A stretch of 64,000 bases of DNA from Dermatophagoides farinae (GCF_024713945.1 NC_134681.1:3088001-3152000), one strand, 5' to 3'. Shown: positions 46,280 to 61,926, counted from the first letter of the stretch. Notes: generated from the letters alone by a model not told the origin. A program made the numbers and translations.

Positions 46280-49200
46280 CTCACTTACTGTGTTTATCAT
46301 TATTAAATAGGCTGAAGGTATTTTTTTTTTGACCTAACGGGTTTATAACCCACATCACATTGAAATCAATCAATTCAAAGAAAATGAAAAATTTCAAGAA
46401 TCAAAATCAAATAAAATTTTTATTTTCAACCAACCAATCAATCAATCAATCAATCAATCGTGGACAAACAAACAAAAAAAAGAAATCATTTTTTGCAATC
46501 ATGAAAAGAGTATGAAAGAAAAGAGAATATTTACATATGAATCGAGCAGAAAATTTACCAGAATTGGGAAATATGAATTTTTTTCTCTTCTTCTTTGACA
46601 TTTGATTATTATTAATGTTCGGGAAGAAGAAAAAAATAGGAATATTTTGGTTATTATTGACATGCAAAAAACACAGCATGTGAAAATCTTATATGTAAAC
46701 AAAATACATCATCATCATTTTGAAAGAAAGAAAAACGATCCAAAGGCGTTGTTGTTGTCGTTGTTTGAAAGTTTGATTTGGAAATTTTTTAATTTTGATT
46801 TTCAAATCCCATAAATTCAGACAGCCAAATTCAGCCGGAATGAAAATTATAATAACAACGAGCTACAGGATTTTTGATCAGCGTTTTCTGTTTTTTTTTT
46901 TTTTCGCCATGAAATAAAGATTATCAAAGATAAAGATGATGATGATGATTAACCTTGTGTAGTAATGTCTCACAATCTCACCAACAACAGCAACAACAGC
47001 AATATAAAATGTATCAAAAGTAGAAAAAAAAAATTTCTCAACTCAGACGATTAATCGATTAGATACAAAATATCGAAACAATTTTCCTTGTCAATAAATT
47101 GTTGTTGTTGTTGCTGTTAATGTTGTTGATATACAAACACACAGACAAAATCCATGATAATGATCCATAATAATGATTATGATGACTTGTTGTTGTTGTT
47201 TTAAACATCAACAACAACAATGTTGTTGCTGTCCATTCAATAATAATCGATTCAACATGATGAAAAAAAAAATGTTTGACCAAAAAGACACAAACAGTGT
47301 GTGAGTGTTCACTACACTACCACACGATAATCGATTTAAATTTTTCAAAAATGAAAAAAAAAATTTTGAAATTTAAATTTTTTCGATTGATTGTTTGTAT
47401 TTAGATTCAAAACGAAAATCACATCCTTTTTTTCAGAAAAAAACATATGCTCCAAGTTTGACATTATCAAACTAATTGCTTTTTGTTTCATTAAAAAAAA
47501 CGTCTATGAAAATACCATCATCACCATTAATAACAGGAAAATTTACGGAAAAAAATGAAAAGATATCCCGCCATTAAATTTCAATGGCTAGACATTCACG
47601 CATACACAAACACAAATGAATAATTTTCATCTATCAATCCATCTAGACAAGCCTCTAGATCTATAACAAACATCTAGATTATCATTACATAATGATGATG
47701 ATGATGATGATGATGATAATGATTCACCCAACGAATGATCATCATTATTTCAAAAACATTGTATTCGAGAAGAGAAGAGAGTAGAGTGAAAAAAAACCGG
47801 GACGCGAAATTAAAAAAAACGGCAAATTTTTATATTAGTAAACAAGAGCAATAAAAATGAATGAAATGAAATGAAATGAATTCATTTTGATCAGATTTCC
47901 AGAAAAAAGAGGTAATTTTCAGTGTTGGTAATGATGATGAAAATTTTAAAATTCGATAGATTAACAAACAAATTCATCATCATCATTAGTGGGCTGGACA
48001 AAAAACAAATTTTAACCCCTTAATGATGATGATTATAGATGGATCAATGTAATGAATGAATAAAATGGTTCTCTTGGGTGATGTTTTTCATCATCATCAT
48101 CATGTATGTCCACAACAAGGTAGAATCTTGTTATTTTGGAAAAGTAAAAAAATTCTTTCCTCACTCACAAAACATAAAAAATGGTACCCTTCACACACAC
48201 ACACACACACAACAAGAATAGTAGAAGTAGTAGTAGTCAAACCGTCGACTTTTCATTCCATTCATTTTTCTCAATTATCAATTGCACAATACAACCAACC
48301 AAGTAAACTGAACCAGAAAAAAATAACCATTTTCCATTTACTAAATGATGATCATCATTATATACTCGCTCACACACATACACAAATACAAGATCAGGCA
48401 CGATTCATAAGAAAAAAAAACGGTAACAAACATCATCAACATTCAAACATTAAAAAACACACAACAAGAGTAACAAACGCCAAACAACACGCCAACGCAA
48501 TAATACTACACACAAGTTGGAAATGTTATATGTGATGTGCATACAATTTTCTTTTTCTTTTTTTTCACTTCAATCCAATTTAGAATGGTGAAAAAAAAAA
48601 TTTTGCCAGTTACCTCGACCATATATTATTATATTTTCCGGTAAATTCGATTCAAAAAAAAACTTTTTTATACATCATCAAATGTGGGGAGAGAGAGAGA
48701 AAAATGTTCTTCATTCCTCACAAAAAAAAAAAAAAAAAAATTACAATTCACTTCACCATCATCATATCATAGATAGATGATCATTTCGTCAAATGACCAT
48801 CGGACATTGCACATATCATCGATGCATCGTCGATGATAATTGATAGCCATCAATCTTGTGTGTGTGTGTGTGTGTGTGTGACCAGAAAAAAAGTCTAAAC
48901 ATTCTATATAACAAAGTGAAGCAAAAAAAAAAAAAAAAACAAAATCAGCCTCACTACACCACATAACCTTTTGTGTGTATGTTGAGACTATTTTCAATGG
49001 TAGAATTTTTTTTCATTGTAAAAAAAAGAAAAAATTATGTTCTCGTAGAGCGAGCAAAAGCAAAACTACTATTATTGTCGATTGAAAAACACTATCTATC
49101 TATCTATCTATCTGTGCTGCAATACAATACACTCACACACACACACACACTCGCTAGGATTGTAATATTTTTATTCGGATCGATAACAAAAAACGGTTCA

Positions 49201-52200
49201 AAATGAAATAAAATTCAATTGAATTGAGAAAAAAATTTGTATAACCAACACACATACACAAGCATCACATATCATCATTTTTTTCGGGAAAAAAAAGCAT
49301 GATTTATCTACACACACACACATCTGCTACTACTACAACAAGGTTAACTCTTTTTTTTCTTTTTGCATTTTTCAAGATAATGGAATTTCCAATGAAAATA
49401 TCTATCTATCTCTACGAAAATGAAGAAAAAAAAAATTTTGTTAAATTCATGATGCACAAAAAAATATACATTCATTCATTGCGATTGATTGACCATTGGA
49501 GCAAGAAGCAAGCACTGGTGATAATATACGATTGATTTTCACGCATCCAGCATATACATAAATGCATACACACACATACAAGTATTGCTTAGTTGTTTGT
49601 TGTTGGCTGAAAAGATGAATATGGATGACTAATCGACATCCATTACAACCACCAAACACATACACACACACACTTCATAATCATTTTTTTTTCAAATGAA
49701 AAACTTCTTCTTGTTCACAGAAAAAAAACCTGATTTTCTTGCTTGTTTTTTTTTTGCTGCTACCACGACAACCACCATCCAAAATATAGCATCATCATCA
49801 TCATCATTAATTCCACCAAAAAAAAAAAATGGATTAATCAAAATGATAAAGTAGTGATTACCACCATTTTCATAAAACGAATCATCAAATGACAACATAA
49901 TTGAAATTTTTTTTTTTGGTGAGAAAAAAAAATTTGATTTAAATCAAAAAAAAAAAAAAAAAAAACAATTCAAATCAGCAAAAAAAAAATCGACCACTAC
50001 ACCATTTGTCATTAACCTAATACTACATTTGCGAGTGAATTATTTTTAGCTACAAACACCAAGAAAAAAAAATACAATACAATACAATAACATTATTCAA
50101 TTGAACGAACAAATCGATATCATCAATGACAGACACACACACACACAAAGACAACACGTGAGAATGAAGAGAAAAACAATTGAGAATTCAGTATAGTAAT
50201 ATGGAAAACCGAAACAAAATTACGAAAAAAAAACAATTCCAATTCAAATCATTGAGAAAACAAAACCAAATCTGGTAACCAGGTAATTTAGACCACCAAC
50301 AAAATTTATTTCTATCCGATTAATAAAATAATGATGATGATGATGATGATGATTATATTTCATTTCCATTCCATTCCATTCAATTCAATCGAATATATCG
50401 TGATTGTCGCGTCGGGTAAATAATGGGGTTAACAAGAAGAAAAACAACAACAACAACAACAACAATTTCAGTAACAAACAAATAAACAATGATGATAAAC
50501 TCTAGATAAGTAGATTAAAAAAATGATGAATGTCCAAATGATGATATATTTGTAAGTAATGGTGCAACTAACACACAAACACACACACAATAATCGAATA
50601 TAAAAAAAACAAGGTCAATTTATTTCGATAATTATCTCATTATATTTATCCCATATCATCATCATCATCATTACATCATAAACAAAACAAAACAGCAAGC
50701 TAAAAACACCCAAAGATCTATTTCGTTGTTGTTGTTGTTGTGCCTATACATTACATAACAAACAAAAAAAAAAGATGAGAGAAAACAAAACACAAAGAGA
50801 GAGAGAGAAAGAGAGAGCAAGATCAGTTTACACACACGAAAAAATTCCATTGGATAATGATCGGGATTGATCGACATCAACAACGATCATCATCGATATA
50901 TAAATGGTATTTCGGTTACAACAACTAAAACGACGACGATAAAAAGCAAAAGGGTATTTATATCATCAAAATGAAAAGCTAAAATTATCCAAAACGAAAA
51001 AAAAAAATTTATTGATGTTTTGACCCCCATTCATTGATACTATTATTTCAAACAGATACACAGAAAACATTGTCATATTACTGGATACTGTACTAAATTC
51101 GTCTCACTTTCAAAAACAAACAAACAAACAAACAAACAACAACAACAACAGTTTCCAAGAGCCAAATAAACAAACACAAAACAAATTGTCCGAAAATATC
51201 TTTTTTTTACAACGGTTACAAAGGTAGAGAAGAAAACAAAAGAAAAGTCAAACACACACACAACAAGAAACCAATCGAATACAATTGATGAAAATACGCA
51301 CGTACAATGGACACAACAATTTGAGAGAAAAAAAATATTCGATTTTTGTGTGTGTGTGTGTGATAAAAATAACTTGCAACAACAACAAATGACAGAGAAA
51401 TGGAAATTGGGAAAAAAAATCACAAAATATCGATACTCAATTCATTTCAAAAAAAAAAATAATCATAGTGAAAACCGATAAACTAAAATTGATTCGTATC
51501 AATCAATCAAATTTCAAAATAATGGAGAAACGGAAATCCGTATCCGTGATATGATATGGAAAAAAATAGTGATATGGATCATCATCATCAATCGAAATTG
51601 CTGTAATATGGCCGAATTTTGGAAAAAAAATTCAACTTTTTCCGCTGCTGCTGCTGCTACTCAAAAAGGATGATAATAATGTGCAATTTGCACAAAATTT
51701 AATTAATCACATATATACAACAATGCAAACAACAGCAGAAACAAAACAAATATATATAAATCGAGTCCATTCACGTATGACGTAAATTTGTTTTGAATCC
51801 AACAACAACGAAGCGAAGAAGACATTAAAAAAAACTAATTTTAGCTGCAGATTCAAAATACGAAAAAAAAAAATGAAATAAGCCTATGTGTTCATCATAC
51901 AAATATATGAAGCACGATTTTCACATCCAAAACGAAATGGAACAAATTTGCACACCGTCGCACATGTATTTTTTTTTGTTGTTCGGTTCTCGAATATAAA
52001 ATCCTTGGGATTCAACAAACAACAAAATGAAAAAATAAAAAACATAATTCCCACACACACACACACACACATAAACGAATAGAAAAAGCTAGCCAGCCAG
52101 CCAAGAAAAAAAATATGATGAAGAAATAAAAAACAAAAAATTTTTGGTTCGTTGACTTTGAAACTTTGGTTCGCTGGTTCGTTGTTGTTGTTCCAGAATT

Positions 52201-52277
52201 GAATTTGCTTTTTTTTGCTGCTGCTGTCATAATCACACCAAACTAGAACCATCATCATGATCATCATCTCATCCTCC

Positions 52278-52299
52278 CACACACACACACACACACACA
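52278..52299. repeat. (CA)n microsatellite
   Basis: A pure CA run of 22 bp, one of dozens in the window. Others of similar length lie at 36991-37016, 48857-48880 (TG), 53339-53361, 55556-55581 (TG) and 57821-57840. Confidence 0.9.
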
Positions 52300-55200
52300 T
52301 TAATATAGACGCCCAAAAAAAAGAAAAGCTAAATGTTTTAGTACAACCAACGACAACAAAATGGATCATATTCATTCATTCATTCATTCATTCAGTTTTT
52401 CTTATTATTATTTGATAAATATAGCCTGAATCCACAGCCAAAATAAACCAAGCGCCTAAAATAATAATAACAACATCAGGCCATCATCATATTGTGGAAC
52501 AAAAAAAAATTCGGCTTTTCACACACACACACACAAACACACAGAATGACATTATTATTATCATGGAACCCGTAAGAAGGCAAAAAATCCGGGTTATTTC
52601 AATGTGATGGAATAATAAAACAAGTGGATTGAATGAATAAAACGGGTACGATCAGAAGAAAAATCTTTGAATCGACAAAATAAAAATAAATAGCCTCAAG
52701 TTATAAGAACATTTAGCATCGACAACAACAACAACGATAATGATGATGATAATGATGATGACAATGGAAAAACAAACATACGAAAAACTAAATTGAATGG
52801 AAATGAAAATTAAATATAAAAAAAACTGAGAAAAAAGAGAGGAAAACATTACATTTTCTATGGAAAATGAATCCCAATAGAGAATACAAACGAATAATAA
52901 AGGTCGCCGGAAGCTTAGAAAGCCGAGAAAAAAAATATGTTTTGATTGATTTGATTTTTCACTGAGGAGAGAAAAAAAATGATTGTGATAATCAAATCCC
53001 ACATGTTTTTTGTGCTTGTGATGATGATGATGATGATGATGAAAACATAAGTAACACAATCATTCAGTGAGTGAATGAAAAATTGTTACATTTTTTACAA
53101 AAATCAAATCAAATCAAACAACATTTCCATTTTCTTCAGAATTCAGGAAAAAAAAACCGATCGAAATTGGTTTATCATTGGGCTAAAAAAAACGGGATTT
53201 CAATCTATTCAAATTCTGTTTCGAAATTGTTTTTTTTATACTTAATCTCACAGCATTCATTCAATCTGTTGTTTCTATGTGTGGTATTTTCTTTCACAAA
53301 AAAAATTGTTTTTTTTCTGTGTATGCAAAAATCTAATCACACACACACACACACACACACATAAGATGTTTGTTTGGTACAAATCTCTCATTTTTCTTTT
53401 GGGAATATGTGGAAGCAAAAGAAATTTTTTTTTGTTGTTGGAAAATCGAAAACAGACAAACAAATCATTATAATCAACAATAACATTATCATCATCATCA
53501 TCATTGTTGACCTGTGTGTGTGTGTGTGTGTGGAAATAAAGTTTATGCTCCAAATATTATCATCATCATCATCATCAAATAAACCTGTGTAATTGTGCTG
53601 TTAAAAAACATTTTATTCACCAATTTGATAAGTGATGAAATAATGATGATGATGATGATGATTCAAACAGAAGTGAAATATTTTTTTTTGTTATAAATCT
53701 TCTCTATCGTTTCATCGTTGTGGTGGTGGTGGTGGCGGTGGTCTACACGATTTTAAAGTCGCGGTCAGTTTGTTTTATTTTTCGAAAAATGAAAAAAAAT
53801 CCATCATCATTCAACATTAGCATCAAAAGTGGATTTTTCTCTCTCTCTCACAATGCTCGCGGTCAATTTATATTTTTCATTTGCAAATAGAAAAAAAATG
53901 ATGATGATGATGATGATGTTCCAGAAAAACAAACCATCATGATGACATTAGAGACCGAGCGAATAAAAATATTGAAGAAAAAAAAATATTAATATGGATC
54001 ATCATCACAATCATAATCATGGCCATAAATGGTTAAACAAAACAACAACAACAACAACATTTTATGGCCCATAATTTGTGTTGTTCCAATTTTTGATCAA
54101 ACAAACAACGAAAACAACAACAAATGGATGTTTTGTTGTTGTTTTCTGTTGTTTTGAATGAGAGAAAAAAAACTACTTAAAAAACATATGAAAAACAAAT
54201 GAACAGCAAAGACTTCTTTTGGCCAATACAAAACGGATATTGTTTTCTAATCAATCCATAACAAACAATGCACACAAAAATCAAAAGTTTGTCGTTGACA
54301 ACAACAACTTTATGTGTTCATTTTATAATAATCATCAATAAGTTCAATACACTCTCAACCAACCAAAAAAATACAAACTTTTAACACTTTTTCTTATGCA
54401 ACCAATACGGTATGCATATTTTTTAGCATCATTAGCAACAAGAATCTTGTCGAAAAAATCGATGAAAAAAAAACAAAAAAAAAAATCATCATCTCAATAA
54501 ATTACTTAATCCATAAAAAGAAAGAGTAAAAGATTAAGAGATTCTCCTAAGTAACGACGAGTTTGTTTGAAAAAAGATTGTAAATCGGAATTTTTTCTTA
54601 TCATAACAGGCACTGTTTGCTTCTTTTTTTTCTGGCGTCAAATGACACATCAAGGCGTCAAGCAATCAACGAAGAAAAAAAGTGTAACTTGATTAAATGG
54701 AAAAGAAAAAAAAAATACTTGATCAAAGTGCACACAAGAAGCCAGCGAAAAAAAAAGAAAAAAAAATCAACTATAATTCACATTGGATTGCGCCTGGTTG
54801 GATGACTTGTTGTTGATGTAATGTGTGACATGATCGTAAAGAGAAAAAAAATACTCGTAATCCGATAGTGTTAATAAACGAAAAATCTAAAAAAAGCTGA
54901 AGAAGCCGGTAAACAATTTGATGATGATGATGATGATGATGACATGGCCATGAGATTATTGATCAGGCCAGTAGCCACACACGTTTTCGGATATAATCCT
55001 GAATGAGAATCTTTGAATAACAGAAAAAAATGAGCAAATTGTCAAACATCCAGGAGAATAAAGTGTTTCATTTCATTTTTGAAGGCCAAAAAATGAAAAC
55101 AAAATGTAACTTTTTTTTCATTTAAAAATCCACAATATGTGCCACACACACACACACATTTTGAATATTTCAACGAAATATTGTCAAATGCAATTCAACA

Positions 55201-55360
55201 ATCATTCACCGAGATACAAAAAACTTGAATCTTATCCCTCTTTATTTTTCTTTTCGTCAACCAATCGAACATTTAAACAACAACAAGATATGTAAAGCAT
55301 CATCTTCTTGAAATCTTTGATAAGCAACGAAAAAAAAAATTCAAATCTATAAGCCCAAAA

Positions 55361-55386
55361 GAGAGAGAGAGAGAGAGAGAGAGAGA
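55361..55386. repeat. (GA)n microsatellite
   Basis: A pure GA run of 26 bp, the longest of its type in the window. GA/CT tracts are potential GAGA-factor sites in arthropods, but length alone suggests slippage. Confidence 0.9.
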
Positions 55387-58300
55387 AGGAAACAAAAATT
55401 TCGTCTTTTTTTCAATCATCAATAATCAATCGATCGATCATCGAATAAAAAAAAAATCTGAAACTCTGATGATGATTTTTTTTTCGTTGTTGTCTGTACT
55501 TGTAAATGAAAACTTTTTCCTTTTCTTCTTCATTTTGATGATTGACAGTTTCACTGTGTGTGTGTGTGTGTGTGTGTGTGTAGTATACTACGCAAGCAGA
55601 AAAAAATTTTGAATGAAATTTTCTAGCATTTTTTTTCGGTGGATAAATGGTTTTTCTAGGATAATTTTTTTTTCATTCAACAACAACAAGGTCATGTTTC
55701 ATACAAGTGTTAGTTTTTTTCAAGTCAAAAAAAAAATTCAGTAGTTTATTTCGGCCATTTCAAGAATCATCATCAGAAAATACGTGTGTGTGTCCTGATG
55801 ACCAACGATGATGATGATTGATTGATTGATTAAATGAATGAATGATCATTATTATCGTAGATTAAATCAAAAATCATCATCACTCTACAATGGATCATTG
55901 TGGCTGTTTAATGGATAGAAATCCATAATGATCCATCTGATGAACTCAAACAATAACAACGATGAATACAAAAAAAAATGAAAGTTGTAAAAAAGGTAAA
56001 ACTTTTATTATTGCGAACGGTGTGTTAAGTCGAATAAAAAAAAACTACTTAGAACTAAAGTGTTAGTTTTTCACAGTTTCCTATATATTGCAAAATGTGC
56101 GGAACATACATACACACACACACAGTATGTATATTTTATTCAAATTTTGTCGAAATTTTAAATTTTTTTTTTTCATTTCAAACCAAATCATGCTGTTTTC
56201 TCTGAAATAATTTGAATGATGATGATTTGTACAGATTTGATCAGAAGTTCAGGTTATGTTCAATCAATCAATTGATGGACCGAAATGAATATAAAAAAAA
56301 CACAATGAATGAATGAATGGATCGATTGCATCATCAATCAATCAATCAAAAACAAAAACAGAAAAAAAAGTCAAACCATGGCAGGTTTTTTAATTGTCAA
56401 GAGAGTGAACGACTACATTGCAAATAACATCATCATTACCATTGCACCAAAGAAAGAAATTAACCATTTTTTGGCTTGATTAAAAAAGCGTCCCATTTGG
56501 ATCATCTCAAATTATTGCATTTGTTTAATCTATACCTGGATAGGAAAAAACAACTTACTAACCATTATTAGTACCATATCGTCATCATTGTTCTATATCT
56601 CTAATCTAAGTAAGAAAGAAATTTTAGACAAACAAACAAACAAATGATCAAAATATTGAAGACATTTTTTTGTGGCAATTATGGTGGCAAATGATGTGGT
56701 GAAAAAAATGTCACAATCATCACCAATCATATGTGGATGTTGAACGGAAGTGAAAAATGAATGAAATACCAACCATATTATCATGATGGATATTTGTCAT
56801 CATTATTCCAATTGTATCATCATCATCATTAAATTGGAAAACCGCAAATTACTCTATTACAATTGAAACGTTTTGAATGTGTGCAAAAAAAAAACATTCA
56901 ACAATTTGAATAGAATTAAAATTCAAATCAAAAAAAAAAAAAAAAAAAAACAGATGACCCACCCTTGTTATATGATGACCAGCGAAATCATATCAATTGT
57001 GATCAATTGGTGGTCGTTGTTGTTGTTTTTGATCCAACCAATAAACCAAACCAACCAAAACAAAACAAAACAACCAAACACACATATAAACAAAAAGATT
57101 TTCCGGCTGAATATCGAAAAAACGAAACAAAAACAAGTTGAAATCACGAATTATTTTGAACCAAATAAGGACATTTGTTGTTTTTTTTCACCAGTTATTG
57201 CCGCATTCATTCATTCATTTCATTCAAATCAATTTCAAAAATTTTCAATTTTCATAAAAACTTACCCTTTATAATTTTTAATAATGGGCCAAAATGAATA
57301 AATTAAAAATCGATGAAAAATGTTCGATGATGATCAATATCAAGAAAAAAAATCACAATAAAAAAACACATACACACAAACACTGAAATTGATTGATTGA
57401 TTTTTGGCACTGGAAAAAAAACACGCACACAAAACACCAAAAAAAAAAAACAACACAATCGTTGTGGCTTAGGTCACCATCACCACCACCACCAACAACA
57501 ACAACAACAGTATACGGTAACGTCTTATGTTATTAATTGTTTTGTAGGGTTGCTATTAGAGATTCTGATGATGATGAGTAAAACAATAACAAAATAAAAA
57601 AAAATTGATCGAGTCAAGATGTGTGTGACATCAAAACACACACACAACAATGAAATAAGACGTATTTTTTCAAATGAATTTATTTCAAGTTGAAAGTAAT
57701 TTTTCTAATAAAAAAAATCAATGAAAATGGACATTGTCCATTGGATATGAATTTATTTCATTTTTAAAAACAATGTTTTTTTCAATAAAATTTCCAATTG
57801 GAACATTAACACAACTCAACACACACACACACACACACACCACCAATTGATTTGATTTTTCATTCCATTTTTAACATGATGACAATTGTAATTTATTTGG
57901 CCAAAGGATCCATGAATAATCACCAATAAAAAAAACGGTGGCGTGGACAGAATGTAAAAATGAAGGAGTGAAAAAAATTGAAGTATTTTCTGGTCGGAAA
58001 TTCAACGTCGTCGTCGTCGTCGCCGTTGTTTGAGATGATGATATATCAATAGGCCGCGCCATAAAAGTGTATGGTGGTGGTCATCACGGCATAATAATAA
58101 ATCGGAGTAGACGTCAATTCCATCGCGTGTGTGTCAAAATAGAGAGTTTGGTTTCGCCTTATGTTGTTGAGATTGTTTCAGAAATATTTTCATAGTAGTG
58201 GTATAGCCAGACAATATTTTTTTGTTTTTTTTTTAATTTCTGGAAATCCTACCTCATTCTTATGCTCAAAAATATCTACAAAAAAAAGAGAGAGGGTGAG

Positions 58301-60834
58301 CAGAAAAAAATGTGAAATCCATGATACAAACATTTTGGTAGAAGCATATAGAAGTGTGTGACTTAGTGTTGATTGGTGATTCAGCGGTGGTGGTCGATCA
58401 AAGCTCAAAAAAAAAAAAAAAAACAAAAATATCACATCAAAGCACGCATGCCACAAACGAAGGAACAAAGAAAAATTTCATTTACACACACACACACATA
58501 AGTGTGTTTGAGAGCAGCTAAGATGAATGATAATAAGTTTTTACACACAAACACATTTTAGCAAAAAATTTGTAGCCATCGACAAATGGTCAACATACAC
58601 AATATATGGTTAATAGTAGTGGCAAGTGACAGAAGCAAAAAAGAAGAAAAGGCGCGGTTCGATCATGGTTGCGGTGGTAGTGTGATTGCCAGATGATTTG
58701 TATGTATACTAGGGGTATATTTTTTTTGTTAGTTGAAGAAGGTCACCGATTTTTTTTTCATTTGCCCATCATCATCATCATAAAGCAAGAACCCACTACT
58801 ACTGCTAACTGCCATCACCAAAGTTCGTCGTACGATGAACGACGACGACGACGGCGACGTGTGTTCAATGTAAAAATCAAATCCAATGTGTCAATTTTTT
58901 TTCGTTGTTATGAATACGCATGCGTGTAGCAATTTTGAAATTTCCAATTTTTTTTCATTCTTTTTTTCATCATTTCATTCTTGATATAGCACCCTCTTCT
59001 CTCTCACTCTATCTATCTATTAGCAGATGATTGTATACGATTTGGACTTGTCCACGATACATTATCATGGATCATACACGCACACGCACATTTTACAGAG
59101 AAATTCTTTTAAACTTTTTTTTTATTATTTTGTTCCATTGAATTTTCGGTTTTTTTTTGTGTGTTGTTTTTGCAGTTGTTGAAATGATCAGTACACTTCT
59201 TGATTTCGGTATATATCTTAATCGGTAATAGCATTATTTAAACAAACACACACACACACACACAAAAGAAGGCACACTGTGTGTATATGGTGTTGATCTA
59301 AGAAAAGAGACCAACCACCAAGTGGTCCGGTCGTCGTCGTCGTCATTTGAATCCATTAACCGTGGTGGTGTTCCACAAGGTTTCAAAAAGAGAGAGAAAA
59401 GAAAAGAATTAGGGAAAATTTTTTTTTTCATAATTTGTCTTGAAAATAAGAAGAAAAAAACAATGGAAAAAAAGCTCTTTACCGATCGACCGATTGGATT
59501 ATGAAAAAAAAATCATCCATATAACATACGGTCGTCGTTTTCCATTATCATCATCATTGATGATGACCACCATCCACCCACCCACACACACCAAATGCAT
59601 GCACACGGTTGGTGTGCGAATCATTTCATCGTCGTCTTATCTTATACTTTGTCTAATAAGAATAATAATGATGATGATGATGATAATAAAGATGATTTTT
59701 TGGTTCGTTTTTGTTGTTTTGAGATGATAAATAATAATGGGACCACCCAGCGGAATCATTTATATGTACCGTACCATTGTGTCCATCTAAACCCAATGTG
59801 TATGTGCGTGTGTGAGTGAGAGAGAGATAAAGATAGAGATAGCCATTGTCATCTTAATATTTTCTGTGGATAGTAGTGGATGCGGCTGATCGACTTTATG
59901 AATCATTCATCTAAGTAATATTTTTACACTGCATGTGACATCAAAAATGAAACCAAAAAAAAAAAAAAAAAATTTTATCGAAATCAAATAATTGAAAAAA
60001 CATGGTGTACGTATCGCCATCTGGTTACAACCAGTCAAAACCTTTTTTCCAATTTTTTAAATTGAACAGAAATTAAAAAAAATTAAAATTTTTCTGTGTC
60101 AATCAATCAATCACACAATCATCTTGATCATTAACAGGACATTTTAAAAAGAAAAAAAAATTAAGCATTCACCCACTCACAAAAACTTACATTCCAGAAA
60201 ACACATCAACTGGATTTCTAGATTAGAACAATTGTGTGTGTTTGTGTTCACAATTTTTTTTTTTTTTGCTGCAACTTTAGGGATTAGTCATTTTTTTTAT
60301 TTTGAAGAGAAAGATGATGTTTGGTTTTATCAACGAAAACTGATAATCACTTGATGTATAGTAAAAACAATTGTCAATCATAAAAAAAACTGATAAAATC
60401 ATAGACATACACAGGCACACATACACACACATATACATACAATAATAATTTGTTCCAATGTGATAAAATGTCTATCACACGAATATCCAAACACAAACAT
60501 GAAAAACAAAATAAAGTATAAATTTTATCTTTGTCTATCAATGGAATGTGTGTGTCTGTGTGATGCATCGTATAACGAAAAATCGAATCTATCATATTTG
60601 ATGATGATATCGATGGCGATCAATCAATGATATGCTAATATAAACAGCCATTTTAACGAGAAAAATTGATTGATTGATTGATCCATACAAAGCAGCAGTG
60701 GTTTTTTTTATTGTTGTCGTTGTTTTTGTTGTTCAATTTGATGTGAGATACGCACACACACAAGCAAACAAACACGCATTTCATATGTGAAAATTTTTTT
60801 GAAAATTTGGCTTTTTTGTTCAAAAATAAAATTT

Positions 60835-61847
60835 ATGATTATGAATTCCATTAGATTATTACTATCATGTGGTTTATTTTCAACAATAGTAATTGATTCG
60901 ATTCAATCATTATCGATTAGCAGCCGCACATCAATGAATCAATGGGCATCGGAAGAGAAATTCTGTGCAAATATTCTACAACCATGTCAATGTTTTGTCA
61001 ATGCAGAAACAAATCTATTGAGGTCAGTTTTCAACGACAATTGGCTCTTTTTCTTTCAATTCTTTTTTTTCAATTTTTTTTTGACCAGATAGTGTCCATT
61101 GTAAAGGTGATGAACGAATCGTTAATAATAATTTGGATCAGATATTGATACGCATCGCTCAAACTGTTGATGATATTCAATTTGATGAATTAATTTTGGA
61201 AAATTTTACAAAAATCCTTGCAATAAATTTCACCAAAATTCAACGGGTTCCGGTGAAAACAATTCGTATATTTAATTGCCAACATTTGGAACGTTTTTCT
61301 GGTGATGATCGTTTTAATTTAACTTCAACATTAGCTCAATCATTGATTGAAATTGAATTATCCGGCAATAAGGCCATTGATTCGGATCAACTATTCAAGG
61401 TAAACTAAAAAAAAAAAATCTTAAAAAAGTGATTATTAATTGATTGATTAGTTTCTTTACACACAATTTCCTCGGTTACAATCAATAATTTTAAGCTCAA
61501 TAAATTATCAACAAATTCCGGTATTTAATCGGAATCAGAACAATAAATGTTTACCATGGAAACGTCTGATATTCAATCATCGTTGCACAAGTCCAGAACA
61601 ACAACGACAACCAATTATTATTGAACAAAAAGATCAATTTATTGATCTATGCAACGTACGATGGTTAGATTTGTCTTGTATGAATCTCAAACATATTAAT
61701 CAGATGGCCATAATGAAACTTTGTCAAAATCTAAATGTGACGTCGACGACAACGAATGGTAGACAATTACATGTGGATTTAAGCTATAATCCACTATTGA
61801 ATATTGATCAATGGACCGGTGATGATGATGTTCACATTGAATTTTGA
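60835..61847 (+). CDS. Secreted LRR-like protein (Oplophorus-luciferin 2-monooxygenase non-catalytic subunit type)
   Basis: Exons 60835-61022, 61093-61399 and 61452-61847 (phases 2 and 0) encode 296 residues. The N-terminus (Met1 or Met3) is hydrophobic and looks like a signal peptide or signal anchor. Then comes C-A-N-I-L-Q-P-C-Q-C-F followed after a gap by V-H-C-K-G, the Cys pattern of an LRR N-terminal cap. Irregular leucine-rich segments follow: I-Q-F-D-E-L-I-L-E-N-F, I-R-I-F-N-C-Q-H-L, I-E-I-E-L-S-G-N-K-A-I, W-L-D-L-S-C-M-N-L-K-H-I, L-H-V-D-L-S-Y-N-P-L-L. The cap plus weak repeats is what I recall of the arthropod proteins often labelled as this luciferase subunit; such names do not imply luminescence. 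Likely extracellular, binding partner unknown. It converges on the sorting-nexin gene. Confidence 0.7.
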
Positions 61848-61926
61848 TGAAAACATTTTCATCATGCAACCAAAAAGCAGATCTCGAAACAATCAAACCT
61901 GGTTTTCTTTTGTTTTTTATTTTGCA

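Larger units (their letters stand above)
40842..60834. other. 20-kb gene-poor region upstream of plexin A
   Basis: I examined both strands and found no exon series, conserved protein motif or RNA gene. Every open frame is a stop-free reading of CA/TG (Thr-His, Cys-Val), CAT/ATG (His, Met, Ile) or A/T-rich repeats. It contains several small inverted repeats, poly-A/T runs of 18-20 bp (45882-45900, 49948-49965, 56932-56950), GA runs (55361-55386) and many (CA)n. It probably holds the plexin promoter, possible non-coding 5' exons and enhancers, none of which I can pinpoint. Confidence 0.55.

Noticed and set aside
48056-48535. 159-codon plus-strand frame
   Set aside because: It is rich in His-Thr and His-His runs from (CA)n and (CAT)n repeats, with no conserved motif and no neighbouring exon.
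54110-54146. 15-bp perfect stem with 7-nt loop
   Set aside because: Both arms are CAA/TTG trinucleotide repeats, so the complementarity is expected from low complexity.
60022-60040. CTGGTTACAACCAG palindrome beside CGCCATCTGG, CTCF-like
   Set aside because: Only part of the consensus is present and I cannot separate it from chance.
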